Assembly: GCF_030450125.1 (NCBI RefSeq)
Contig: NZ_CP123923.1
Location: 5,394,001 to 5,458,000, forward strand
Length of the DNA stretch: 64,000 nucleotides
From: Streptomyces sp. WP-1
GTDB taxonomy: Bacteria; Actinomycetota; Actinomycetes; Streptomycetales; Streptomycetaceae
Direction: 5' to 3'
The notes under the pieces are model-generated. The model saw nothing but the letters and a program-made list of their open reading frames with translations, was not told where the DNA came from and did no database searches. This document shows positions 55,299 through 63,669 of this stretch, one piece after another. The position numbers and the translations under genes were made by a program. The first letter of the stretch is position 1, and each line of letters begins with the position of its first letter.

Positions 55299-56534
55299 TT
55301 ACTCCGGGACCGTGACGCTCGGCGGAGCCGGGGTCGTCGCTGACACCGCACGGACCGCCGCCAAGTCCTTCGGGTGCCGCAGGGCGGAGGAGATGGCCGC
55401 GATGTCCCGGAGGAGCACCGTGGGGTCGGCGTCCCCCCGCACCGCCCGCCCGCCGTTCTCGATCGCGTCCAGGATGCCCACCGCCGCCGATTCCGCACGG
55501 GCCCGCGCCTCCGGACGGCCCGCCGCGATCGCCGCCGCGTACGCCCGCTCCGTGAGGTCCGTGTCCATGTGACGGGCGAGCGGCAGCAGGGCGTCGCGGA
55601 TGTACGTCTCCCGGCGGATCAGCCGAAGCTCCCCCGTGGCCCGCAGCGAGAACCGCGGCCCCGCCCCCGCCCCCGCCGCCGCCCGCAGCACCCGGTACAG
55701 CGGCCCCAGCCGGTGGTACGCCAGCCGGACCCGGCACCGGTCGTGCAGGGCCTGCCCGGCGTGCGGGAGGATGAAGCCGGTCGCCAGCAGGATCGCGGAC
55801 AGCGAGGCCACCGGCGGTGCCAGGTTCGTGCTGAGCCAGTCCGGGTCCCGGCCCGCCCACCGCGCGACCACCGCCGTCACCTTGGCCGCGTCGTACAGCA
55901 GGCTCAGCGCGTACCCCCCGCCCAGCAGCCGCAGCCCCCACCGCAGCCACGCGTCCAGCCCCCGGTCCCGTACCCAGTCCCAGATCACCCGGGAACTCAG
56001 CGCGCAGGCGAGGGTGTGGGCCAGCAGATAGAGCAGGATCTCCTCGCGCATGAACGGCGTACGGGCGTAGTACGTGTCCAGGTCCCGCACCCGCTCCACC
56101 GGCACGTCGGCCAGCAGGAACAGCACCCACAGCGCGACCACCACCAGGGTGTACCCCGACACGATCCACCAGGTCGCCCGCCGGGTGCGCGCCGGCCGCC
56201 CGGCCCGCCCGGCGCGGCCGTTGCGCCAGGTGACGATGAACAGCAGCCCCGCCCCGGAGTTCGCGGTGATCAGCGAATAGCACCAGGGCGCCGCGAAGTT
56301 GGGCACCCCGGTGAGCACGTTCATCCGGTGGATCATCGACGGCACGCAGAACACGAACACCGTGCAGGCGAACAGGAGCACCCCGCCGACCGCGCGCAGC
56401 AGTGGGTCCCGCCACAGCCGGATGATCGTGGGCAGCTTCAGCAGCAGCGCGACGGTCAGCAGCGCCGCCGGGATCCAGAAGGAGATGTACAAGCGGCCGA
56501 GCAGCACCGAAGGGTCCAGTGCCAGCGTGCTCAC
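55299..56534 (-). CDS. MAB_1171c-type membrane protein (DUF6545)
   Basis: A 411-residue membrane protein. About seven helices lie in the first 250 residues (e.g. FWIPAALLTVALLLKLPTII, WWIVSGYTLVVVALWVLFLL, ILLYLLAHTLACALSS), followed by a cytoplasmic domain with LYRVLRAAAG and LRLIRRETYIRDALLPLARHM, which matches the MAB_1171c putative transporter/DUF6545 layout. Its ATG at 56534 overlaps the stop of the upstream ImmA/IrrE-like gene by four bases, and this pair is a recurrent unit in actinobacteria. Transport function is only a family label; a sensor or toxin-partner role is equally possible. Confidence 0.85.
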   Translation of the reverse strand: MSTLALDPSVLLGRLYISFWIPAALLTVALLLKLPTIIRLWRDPLLRAVGGVLLFACTVFVFCVPSMIHRMNVLTGVPNFAAPWCYSLITANSGAGLLFIVTWRNGRAGRAGRPARTRRATWWIVSGYTLVVVALWVLFLLADVPVERVRDLDTYYARTPFMREEILLYLLAHTLACALSSRVIWDWVRDRGLDAWLRWGLRLLGGGYALSLLYDAAKVTAVVARWAGRDPDWLSTNLAPPVASLSAILLATGFILPHAGQALHDRCRVRLAYHRLGPLYRVLRAAAGAGAGPRFSLRATGELRLIRRETYIRDALLPLARHMDTDLTERAYAAAIAAGRPEARARAESAAVGILDAIENGGRAVRGDADPTVLLRDIAAISSALRHPKDLAAVRAVSATTPAPPSVTVPE

Positions 56535-57136
56535 CGCGCCGCTCCGCCCCGCCCGCGATAGCCGAGGGCACGCTGCAAGGGGTCCTGCGGGGTGTCCCCG
56601 GACCCGCTGAGCCGGGCCCGGAACAGGGTGGCGAGCCGGTGGCCGAAGTCGTCCGCCTCGGCCTCGTCCGTCTCCCGGGACCCGTTGCGCGCGGCCACCG
56701 TGAGCGCCGTGTCCGGCCAGCCGGGCGCGTCCGCGAAGGCGCGGGCCGCCGCGTCACCGGCGAGGTGGTGGTGCCGGTGCCCGGCGTGCAGATGCCACAG
56801 CTCATGGCCGAGAATGACCAGTTGCTGCACGTCCTCGGCCCGGTCCTCCACGATGACCAGGTCGAAGTCGGCGAACTCCACCCACAGCCCGGTCACTTCG
56901 ATCTCGTCCGGGAAGCGCTCGAAGCGCAGCTCCAGCGGCCGTCCGCCGCGCAGCGCGCTCATCTCCTCGCACAGCGCCCGGCACAACCCCCGTACGTCCT
57001 GCGGTGCTTCGGGCCGGGCGCGGACCGCCGCGGCCAGTTCCCCGGCGAGGGAACGCATGGCCGTGCCGGAGCCGCCGGGGCGTCGCAGTCGTGCGGTCAG
57101 TTGCGCCGCCCGCTGTCGCGCGCCCGCGATGCCCAT
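56531..57136 (-). CDS. ImmA/IrrE-like metalloprotease (toxin-annotated family)
   Basis: A 201-residue protein with a zinc motif HELWH within LVILGHELWHLHAGH (about residue 111-115) preceded by DLVIVEDRAEDVQQ, as in ImmA/IrrE proteases, and a C-terminal ETDEAEADDFGHRLATLF containing the third Glu ligand region (E...EADDF). These enzymes usually cleave or bind XRE-type repressors; none is adjacent here. ATG 57136 is chosen since AAGGGGAACGG precedes it. Coupled to the MAB_1171c-type membrane protein (ATGA overlap). Database names call this pair toxin/transporter; whether it is a toxin is unknown. Confidence 0.82.
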   Translation of the reverse strand: MGIAGARQRAAQLTARLRRPGGSGTAMRSLAGELAAAVRARPEAPQDVRGLCRALCEEMSALRGGRPLELRFERFPDEIEVTGLWVEFADFDLVIVEDRAEDVQQLVILGHELWHLHAGHRHHHLAGDAAARAFADAPGWPDTALTVAARNGSRETDEAEADDFGHRLATLFRARLSGSGDTPQDPLQRALGYRGRGGAAR

Positions 57137-57236
57137 CCGTTCCCCTTCTTGGCGTCCTTCGCCGCCTCTCGCCGCCGCAGCCCTACGAGCGTACGCGCCG
57201 GGATATGCCCTCGTCACGCGATCTCAGGGGCGTGGT

Positions 57237-60182
57237 TCAAGACACAACCAACCCTCCGGCGGCCTTCCCCAGCAGTGTCAGCCGGACCTCGCCCGGACCC
57301 GACAGCGTGGTGAACTCGGACAGCACGGCCAGCGCGAGCGTGTTCTCGCCGCGTGTCCGCAGCACCCCGTTGGGCAGCGCGAACGTGTGCTGCGGGCCCA
57401 CGTTGTTGATGTACTGCCCCATGTTCCAGCCGTTGAGGAAGATCTGCGCCCGGTAGGCCCGGTACGGGTCGTCCTGGAGCGTCAGCCCGATCGAGGCGTC
57501 CACATCGCCGGGCACGGCCAGCCGGAAGGCCGTCCGGTACCAGGTCACCCCCTGGTACCGCTCGGCGCGCGGGAGGGCCACGGACTCCCAGTCGCCGTCC
57601 TGGAACCCCGGCAGGTGCCAGCCCGAACGCTCCCCGTGCAGCCCGCCGTTGTTCAGCGGCCCGCGCACCGGGTCGGGGCGGCCCTCGCCCTGGATGCGCC
57701 AGCTCACCTTCGGCGACGCTCCCTTGAAGACCGCCGCCGTGAGACCCCGCGCCGCCTTGTGGGTGTCGTCCGACTTGCCGTCCTGGTCGTGCTGCATCCG
57801 CCGGACGAGGACGGACAGCACATGCCGGCCGGGGGAGCGCAGCGCGTCGCGCACCGGGAAGGCGGCCGTGTCCGACCAGGTCCCCTTGCGGATCGTGGCG
57901 GCGTCCGGCACCGGCATCCGGTGCGTGCCCAGCGGCTCGCCGTCCAGCCACGCCATCAACAGGCCCTGGGTGCCGGTGCTGTAGCCGAGCGCGACCTCGG
58001 AGATGCCGCTGGAGTCGTCGAAGACGCCCCGGTACCAGACGTCCCCGTAGTGGAACCCGTAGTCGTCGGCGAACAGCACCGGCTGCCCGTCCGGGACGGC
58101 CGAAGTGCTGTACGAGGTCTTCTTGTCCGCCCTCTTCCACTTCGAGTCGTCGTAGCCCGGCCCCACTTCGGGGTTCTCGCGGCGCATCCGCCACTTGCCG
58201 AGTGCGGGCAGCCGGACGTCCGGCACGGCGGGCAGCATCGCGGTGGTCATCAGGCTGCCGGACATCGTCACCCGGGTGGCGAGCCTGCGCCCGTTCCACA
58301 CCAGGCCGGAGATGCCGCGCGGCCCCCACACCTCCACGCTCGTCGGGTCGGTGATGTCACCGGTCAAGTGGACCTCGGAGCCGCGCAGTTCGACGTGGCG
58401 CAGCAGCTGGGGGCCGTAGACCAGCAGGGACCCGGACGGGGTGTCGTAGGGGAACAGCCGTACGGAGGTGGCGTCGTCCGCGAAGAGGAGCAGCAGCGGG
58501 GTGTCGGCGTCGCCCTTCTCCACCAGCACGCGGATCAGGCCGCTCTGCCCGAGGGGGGCGTTCACATGCAGGCCCGAGTCGTCCACGCCCCAGGCGGCCT
58601 CCGGGTCGAGCCGCATGACGTCCGGGTCGGTGTCGCAGGCCAGCACCAGCTCGGCCATCTCGCCCTTGCGGCCGGTGAACACGGCGACGTCCTGCCGCCC
58701 GGCGGTCAGGCACATGGTCGGCTGCACGGTCGCGTACTTCAGCTTCCGCCTGCCCAGCGACAGGCCGGTGGCCAGCAGCTTGGCGTCCTTGCCCGGCACG
58801 GTGATCCGCACGCGCCCCTCGGCGGTGGGCAGATCGGCGGCCACCGGCTCGGCCGCGTCGTTGCGCGCGATGTACACATGGGCGCCGGTGTCCGGGTTGG
58901 TCAGGTGGTAGACCTTCAGCCCCTCGGCGTGCACATCCGCCGCGCGGTCCAGCTTGGCGAAGTCCGGGACGCGTTGCAGCAGATGCCCGAGCTGGTGCAT
59001 CGGGGCGATCTTCGCGGTGACGTTGCGGGCCTCGTCGATCGCGGCGCCGTAGTCGTACGACGTGTAGACGACCGGCGCGGGCAGCCAGCCCCAGGAGGTG
59101 CCGCCGAAGGTCATGTAGACGTTGTGCAGCGTGATGCCGTTGGCGAGGTTGGTCAGGTAGAAGCGGCGCTCGTAGGCGGAGTCCCGGGTGCGGCGGGCCT
59201 CGGCGTAGCCCTTGCCGTCGTAGAAGGAACCGCCCCACGGGTCGAACCAGCCGCCGCCGAACTCGGGCACGAACCCGGGCGTGGTCGGCGAGGCACTGGC
59301 GCCGCCCTTCGCCCCGCCGGGCCCGAACGTCCCCCAGTCCGGCGGGGTCTGGGACGGCGAGGGGTAGCCGTCGAAGCCGTACAGCCAACCGCCGCGCTCA
59401 CCACCGGTGTCGAAGGAGCCGGGGGTCCAGTACCCGTTGCGTCCCTTGTCGTTGTGGAAGAGGGGGACGTCGATGCCGTCGGCGCGGACCTTCTTGTACA
59501 GGTGGGACATGTAGGCGCGGCTGTCCGCCGAGTCCACGCGCGCGTCGTACTCGTTCTCGATCTGGTAGAGCAGCACGGTGCCCCTGCCCTGCGTGAACAG
59601 GTGCTCGCGGGCGATCCGGTTCACGTGTGTCAGCCACTCGTCCACGTGGCCGAGGTACGTCGGGTCGGCGGAGCGGGCCCGGCCCTTCGTCGCGGTCAGC
59701 CAGCCGGGGAAACCGCCGCCGTCCACCTCGGCGTTGATGTACGGGCCCGGGCGCAGGATGACGTAGAGCCCGGTCTCGGCGGCCGTGCGCAGGAACAGGT
59801 CCAGGTCGCGGACGCCGGAGAAGTCGTACGTGCCCGGGGCGGGGGAGTGGTAGTTCCAGGCGACGTAGACGCTCACCGCGTTGTAGCCGTGCGCGCGCAT
59901 CTTCTGGAGCACGTCCCGCCACAGGGCGGGGCTCGGCAGCCGGAAGGGGTGCAGTTCGCCCGACCACACGACCAGCCGTCTGCCGTCCACCAGCAGGGAG
60001 TAGCGGTCGTACCCGATGGTGTGGTGCTCGCCGTCCGCGCGCGGCGGGGCGGGCGTCGGGCCGGTCGGCACGCTGCGGGCCGCGTACGCCGAGGGCGCCC
60101 CGGTCCCGCCGCTGCCGCCCAGGGCGAGGCCGAGCGCGGCCGAGCCGGACAGGGCACTGAAGGTACGTCTGCTGAGCGCCAA
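57237..60182 (-). CDS. Secreted GH35 beta-galactosidase
   Basis: A 981-residue glycoside hydrolase family 35 enzyme with a Tat-type signal (ALSRRTFSALSGSAALGLAL). The TIM barrel starts LLVDGRRLVVWSGELHPFRLPSPALW (the GH35 E-(I/L)HYxR region) and has YVAWNYHSP, ILRPGPYINAEVDGGGFPGWL, the acid/base Glu211 in QIENEYD and the nucleophile Glu307 in VPEFGGGWFDPWGG. C-terminal beta-jelly-roll domains follow. The start is TTG 60182, supported by GGGAGG seven bases upstream and directly followed by the signal peptide; no better start exists. It is divergent from an Rrf2-family regulator, 75 bp away. It probably releases galactose from plant galactans. Confidence 0.92.
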   Translation of the reverse strand: MALSRRTFSALSGSAALGLALGGSGGTGAPSAYAARSVPTGPTPAPPRADGEHHTIGYDRYSLLVDGRRLVVWSGELHPFRLPSPALWRDVLQKMRAHGYNAVSVYVAWNYHSPAPGTYDFSGVRDLDLFLRTAAETGLYVILRPGPYINAEVDGGGFPGWLTATKGRARSADPTYLGHVDEWLTHVNRIAREHLFTQGRGTVLLYQIENEYDARVDSADSRAYMSHLYKKVRADGIDVPLFHNDKGRNGYWTPGSFDTGGERGGWLYGFDGYPSPSQTPPDWGTFGPGGAKGGASASPTTPGFVPEFGGGWFDPWGGSFYDGKGYAEARRTRDSAYERRFYLTNLANGITLHNVYMTFGGTSWGWLPAPVVYTSYDYGAAIDEARNVTAKIAPMHQLGHLLQRVPDFAKLDRAADVHAEGLKVYHLTNPDTGAHVYIARNDAAEPVAADLPTAEGRVRITVPGKDAKLLATGLSLGRRKLKYATVQPTMCLTAGRQDVAVFTGRKGEMAELVLACDTDPDVMRLDPEAAWGVDDSGLHVNAPLGQSGLIRVLVEKGDADTPLLLLFADDATSVRLFPYDTPSGSLLVYGPQLLRHVELRGSEVHLTGDITDPTSVEVWGPRGISGLVWNGRRLATRVTMSGSLMTTAMLPAVPDVRLPALGKWRMRRENPEVGPGYDDSKWKRADKKTSYSTSAVPDGQPVLFADDYGFHYGDVWYRGVFDDSSGISEVALGYSTGTQGLLMAWLDGEPLGTHRMPVPDAATIRKGTWSDTAAFPVRDALRSPGRHVLSVLVRRMQHDQDGKSDDTHKAARGLTAAVFKGASPKVSWRIQGEGRPDPVRGPLNNGGLHGERSGWHLPGFQDGDWESVALPRAERYQGVTWYRTAFRLAVPGDVDASIGLTLQDDPYRAYRAQIFLNGWNMGQYINNVGPQHTFALPNGVLRTRGENTLALAVLSEFTTLSGPGEVRLTLLGKAAGGLVVS

Positions 60183-60257
60183 GGTGGATCCTCCCGGCGA
60201 TCTTACGGGGCGCGGGTTCCGGCCATTCTCCACGCGAGGACGTCCCACAATGGATCC

Positions 60258-60716
60258 ATGAGGATCTCGGCACGGGCGGATTACGCGGTACGGGCGGTAC
60301 TGGAGCTGGCCGTACGGCAGGGTAACGGCCCGGTGAAGGCAGAGGAAATCGCGGCCGCGCAGGGGATCCCGCACAAGTTCCTGGAGGGGATCCTCGGCGA
60401 TCTGCGGCGCGCCGGGATCGTGGACAGCCGGCGCGGCGGGGGCGGCGGTTACCGGCTTGCCCGCGAGGCCGCGGCGATCACCGTGGCCGACGTCGTCCGG
60501 GGCGTGGACGGCCCGATCGTCTCCGTGCGCGGCGAACGCCCGACGGGCCTCACCTACACCGGCACCGCCGAACCCCTGCTCCCGCTGTGGATCGCCCTGC
60601 GCGCGGGCGTCCGCCGCATCCTGGAGGGTGTGACGGTCGCGGACCTGGCGTCGGGCACGCTGCCGGACCCGGTCCGGACGCTGGCGGCGGAACCGGCGGC
60701 GTGGGAGAACCCGTAG
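60258..60716 (+). CDS. Rrf2-family regulator without Fe-S cysteines
   Basis: A 152-residue regulator with the Rrf2 start MRISARADYAVRAVLELA, HTH AEEIAAAQGIPHKFLEGILGDLRRAGIVDSRRG and the wing GGGGYRLAREA. The protein contains no cysteine at all, so it cannot bind an iron-sulfur cluster like IscR or NsrR; it is of the CymR-like redox-independent type. No ribosome site precedes ATG 60258; CACAAT six bases upstream could be a -10 of a leaderless transcript. It is divergent from the GH35 gene, a possible target. Confidence 0.9.
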   Translation: MRISARADYAVRAVLELAVRQGNGPVKAEEIAAAQGIPHKFLEGILGDLRRAGIVDSRRGGGGGYRLAREAAAITVADVVRGVDGPIVSVRGERPTGLTYTGTAEPLLPLWIALRAGVRRILEGVTVADLASGTLPDPVRTLAAEPAAWENP

Positions 60717-60746
60717 ACCGCCGACCGATGCACGGAGCCCGTCCGG

Positions 60747-61796
60747 TCATGTCCCCTTTGAGCCGCGGGGCCGCTCACCGCGGCCCGTGCCCCTCGGGCG
60801 GACGTAGGGCCCCGGGGCCGGTGTGAGACGCCCCCCGGTGATGAGGGAACCGGCCTGCTTCAGGCCGCGGACGCGGATGCTCACCTCATAGCCGACGATG
60901 TCCGGGATCGACGCGATCTGCCGGGTCAGGAAGCGGTAGAGGTCGTCGGTGTCACGGCAGATGGCGATGGCCATGATGTTGTGCGGTCCGCTGATGGCAC
61001 CGGCGAAGGCGATCTGGTCGTGCCGGGCGATCTCCTCGCCGACCGCCTCCAGCCGGTGCGGCGGGACCCGGAGCCAGAGCGTGGCGTGGAGATGGTGCCC
61101 GAGCGGTTCGGAGAGCAGGTCCACGTCGTAGGCGAGGGTGCCGGACTCCTCCAGCGCCGCCAAGCGGCGCAGGACCCGGCCCTTGCTCCAGCCCGTCTCG
61201 GCGGCCAGCCGGGCATGGGTGGCGCGGCCGTCCTCGGCGAGCGCGGCGAGCAGCGGCCGGTCCTCGTCCGTGATCTCCCGGTACGGCCCCGACGGGGGCG
61301 CGGTGCCGGCGGTCAGCAGCGCCTGCTGCTCCGCCGTCAGACGGCCGCCGTAGCCGTTCCATTCGGCGGACAGCCCGGTGCCGAAGTCGTGCAGGATCAT
61401 GTCGATGTGCAGGTTCAGCACGGCCGAGGTGCGGGGGAGTTCCTTCAGGAGAACGGTGTCCCCGGAGTCGCCCGCCGAGGAGCGCAGCAGGCAGATGATC
61501 TCCGAGCCGCCCGAGGCGAGCCGTGCGAACGACACCTCGGGGCGGCGGACCAGGGCCTCGGCCAGCGCCCCCACCCGGTCGGGCCGGCAGGCGATCCGGG
61601 CGACCCACTCGACCTGCCCGTACGAGGCGGGCACGACCCGGCCGTGGACGCGGACCACACCGCTGCGCACCAGCGCCTGGTAGCGGCGGGCGACGGTCTG
61701 CTCCGAAGCGCCCACGGCCTCGGCGATCCGGGCGAAAGGGGCGCGCGCCGAGCACTGGAGGGCGCGGATGATCTGTCGGTCCAGGGCGTCGGGCAT
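60747..61796 (-). CDS. Double Lrp/AsnC-type regulator
   Basis: A 349-residue protein made of two Lrp/AsnC units. Each has an HTH (LDRQIIRALQCSARAPFARIAEAVGASEQTVARRYQ at 5-45; DRPLLAALAEDGRATHARLAAETGWSKGRVLRRL at about 180-215) and a RAM ligand-binding domain (HLHATLWLRVPPHRLEAVGEEIARH in the second). Duplicated Lrp proteins are frequent in actinobacteria. ATG 61796 is the start of family similarity; the ribosome site is weak. It is divergent from an MFS exporter 105 bp away, its likely target. Confidence 0.9.
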   Translation of the reverse strand: MPDALDRQIIRALQCSARAPFARIAEAVGASEQTVARRYQALVRSGVVRVHGRVVPASYGQVEWVARIACRPDRVGALAEALVRRPEVSFARLASGGSEIICLLRSSAGDSGDTVLLKELPRTSAVLNLHIDMILHDFGTGLSAEWNGYGGRLTAEQQALLTAGTAPPSGPYREITDEDRPLLAALAEDGRATHARLAAETGWSKGRVLRRLAALEESGTLAYDVDLLSEPLGHHLHATLWLRVPPHRLEAVGEEIARHDQIAFAGAISGPHNIMAIAICRDTDDLYRFLTRQIASIPDIVGYEVSIRVRGLKQAGSLITGGRLTPAPGPYVRPRGTGRGERPRGSKGT

Positions 61797-61900
61797 GAGT
61801 GGATCGTCCCATGGACGGGTGAGGTATGGAGGTTTTGGACCGGGCGGAGGGGTCCGTTTGGAGCACGGTCCGGCGGTCGCCGAGGGTGAGGGGCGTACCA

Positions 61901-63439
61901 ATGGAAAGGACGCGTGTTCCCATGCGTAAGTGGCTGCCCCTCCTGGCGGTCTGTCTCGGCTCGTTCATGCTGCTGATCGACGTCACCATCGTGAATGTCG
62001 CCCTCCCCGACATGTCCCTCGCCCTGCACAGCACGTTCGCCTCGCTGCAATGGGTGATCGACGCCTACGCCCTGGCCCTCGCCGTGGTGCTGCTCGGCGT
62101 GGGAGCGCTCGCCGACCTGACCGGGCACCGGCGCGTCTACCTGGGCGGCCTCGTGGCCTTCGCGCTCGCCTCCGCGGTGTGCGGCGCGGCGCCGAACCCG
62201 GGCCTGCTGATCGCGGCCCGTGCCGTGCAGGGGCTCGGGGGCGCGGCGATGTTCGCGACCGCCTTCCCGCTCCTGAACGCCTCCTACCAGGGGCGCGACC
62301 GGGGCACCGCGTACGGCGTGTGGGGCGCGGTCTCCGGCGCCGCCGCCGCGGTCGGCCCCGTCCTCGGCGGTCTGCTCACCGAGGCCGTCGACTGGCGGTG
62401 GATCTTCTACGTCAACATCCCGATCAGTGTGGTGGCGGTCCTGCTGGCCGTGAAGGCCCTGTCCGCGGACCGGCCCACGTCCGGGCGCCGCCCCGACTGG
62501 ACGGGAACCGTGCTGTTCACCGTGGCCGCCGCGGCCCTCGTCCTCGGGGTGATCCGCGCCCAGGAGCACGGCTGGACCTCCGGCGCGGTCCTGGGCCTGT
62601 TCGCCCTCGCCGTCGTCGCCTTCGTCGTCTTCCTGGTCGTCCAGGCCCGCTCGCCGCACGCGATGCTCGACCTGTCCCTGTTCCGCAGCCGCTCGTTCAC
62701 CGGGATCATGATCGCGTCGCTGACGGTGAACGTCGCGGCGTTCGCGATGCTCGCCTACACGTCGATCTGGCTGCAGTCCCTGCTCGGCCTGACGCCGCTG
62801 GAGGCGGGCCTGACCGGACTGCCGCTGTCCGTGGCCTCGTTCTTCACCTCGCTGGTCGTCGGCCGCTTCCTGCACGGCGTCCGCCCGCAGCTGCTGATAG
62901 GCGTGGGCATGGTGCTGATCGGCGCCGGCGCGCTGGCCGAGAGCCTGCTGATCGGCGCGGGCTCCGACTGGACGGCACTGATCGTCGGCTACGCGGTGAT
63001 CGGCGTCGGGGTCGGCGCCACGCTGCCCACGCTGGGCTCCTCGGCGACCGCGGCGGTGGGCTGGCAGCGGGCGGGCATGGCCGCGGGCGCGACCAACAGC
63101 GCGCGCCAGCTGGGCCACGCCATCGGCATCGCCGTCCTCGGCAGCGTCTTCGCGTCCTCGTCGGCCGCGTGGCTCACCGACCACCACGTCCGGGGCGGCG
63201 CCGCCCTCGGCCGGGCCCTCTCCGGGGGCGGCGCGGGCCACGTCCTGGCCGCGACCCCGCCCGCGGGGCGCGCCGAGCTGGCCGACGCCCTGCACGGCGC
63301 CGCGGCCCACGCCCTGCGGGCCGGCTTCACCGTCGCCGGGGTGGTGGGCCTGGCCGCCGGACTCCTGGCCCTGCTCCTGATGCGCCCCCAGCGGGTCGCC
63401 CCGGCGGTGGAACAACCCCCGGTCCCCGCCCACGCCTGA
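61901..63439 (+). CDS. MFS multidrug exporter, DHA2 (14-helix) family
   Basis: A 512-residue membrane protein with 14 predicted helices. Diagnostic motifs: LDVTIVNVALP-like LLIDVTIVNVALPDM in helix 1, motif A LADLTGHRRVYLGG in loop 2-3, GLGGAAMFATAFPLL (helix 4) and motif C-like VSGAAAAVGPVLGGLL in helix 5, WRWIFYVNIPI after helix 6. ATG 61901 has GAGGGG at 61888-61893; ATG 61922 is possible. Proton-driven drug efflux is the family role. Divergent from a double Lrp/AsnC regulator. A 36-bp perfect palindrome with T-run ends the transcript. Confidence 0.92.
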   Translation: MERTRVPMRKWLPLLAVCLGSFMLLIDVTIVNVALPDMSLALHSTFASLQWVIDAYALALAVVLLGVGALADLTGHRRVYLGGLVAFALASAVCGAAPNPGLLIAARAVQGLGGAAMFATAFPLLNASYQGRDRGTAYGVWGAVSGAAAAVGPVLGGLLTEAVDWRWIFYVNIPISVVAVLLAVKALSADRPTSGRRPDWTGTVLFTVAAAALVLGVIRAQEHGWTSGAVLGLFALAVVAFVVFLVVQARSPHAMLDLSLFRSRSFTGIMIASLTVNVAAFAMLAYTSIWLQSLLGLTPLEAGLTGLPLSVASFFTSLVVGRFLHGVRPQLLIGVGMVLIGAGALAESLLIGAGSDWTALIVGYAVIGVGVGATLPTLGSSATAAVGWQRAGMAAGATNSARQLGHAIGIAVLGSVFASSSAAWLTDHHVRGGAALGRALSGGGAGHVLAATPPAGRAELADALHGAAAHALRAGFTVAGVVGLAAGLLALLLMRPQRVAPAVEQPPVPAHA

Positions 63440-63480
63440 CCGGGCCGGTACACGGCGTACCGCCCGACTCGTCTGCCCCC

Positions 63481-63519
63481 AGGCACCTGACCTGCGATAT
63501 CGCAGGTCAGGTGCCTTTT
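63481..63519 (+). terminator. Terminator of the MFS exporter gene
   Basis: A perfect 36-bp palindrome (two 18-bp arms, 63481-63498 and 63499-63516, meeting at GAT-ATC) followed by TTTT. The bases 63520-63669 beyond it show nothing. Confidence 0.9.
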
Positions 63520-63669
63520 CTCGCGGAATCGTGGGCGTCGCCTCACTCCTGTGCGGTCCTCGAATGCCTGCCGATCCGGGGGCCGAGCTCCGGTGACGCC
63601 TCAGGAGTGGCGACAGTTCGGCGCGGGGAAACAGGAGCGGTTCGCCGTCCGTGTCCGGAGCGCAGTGGG

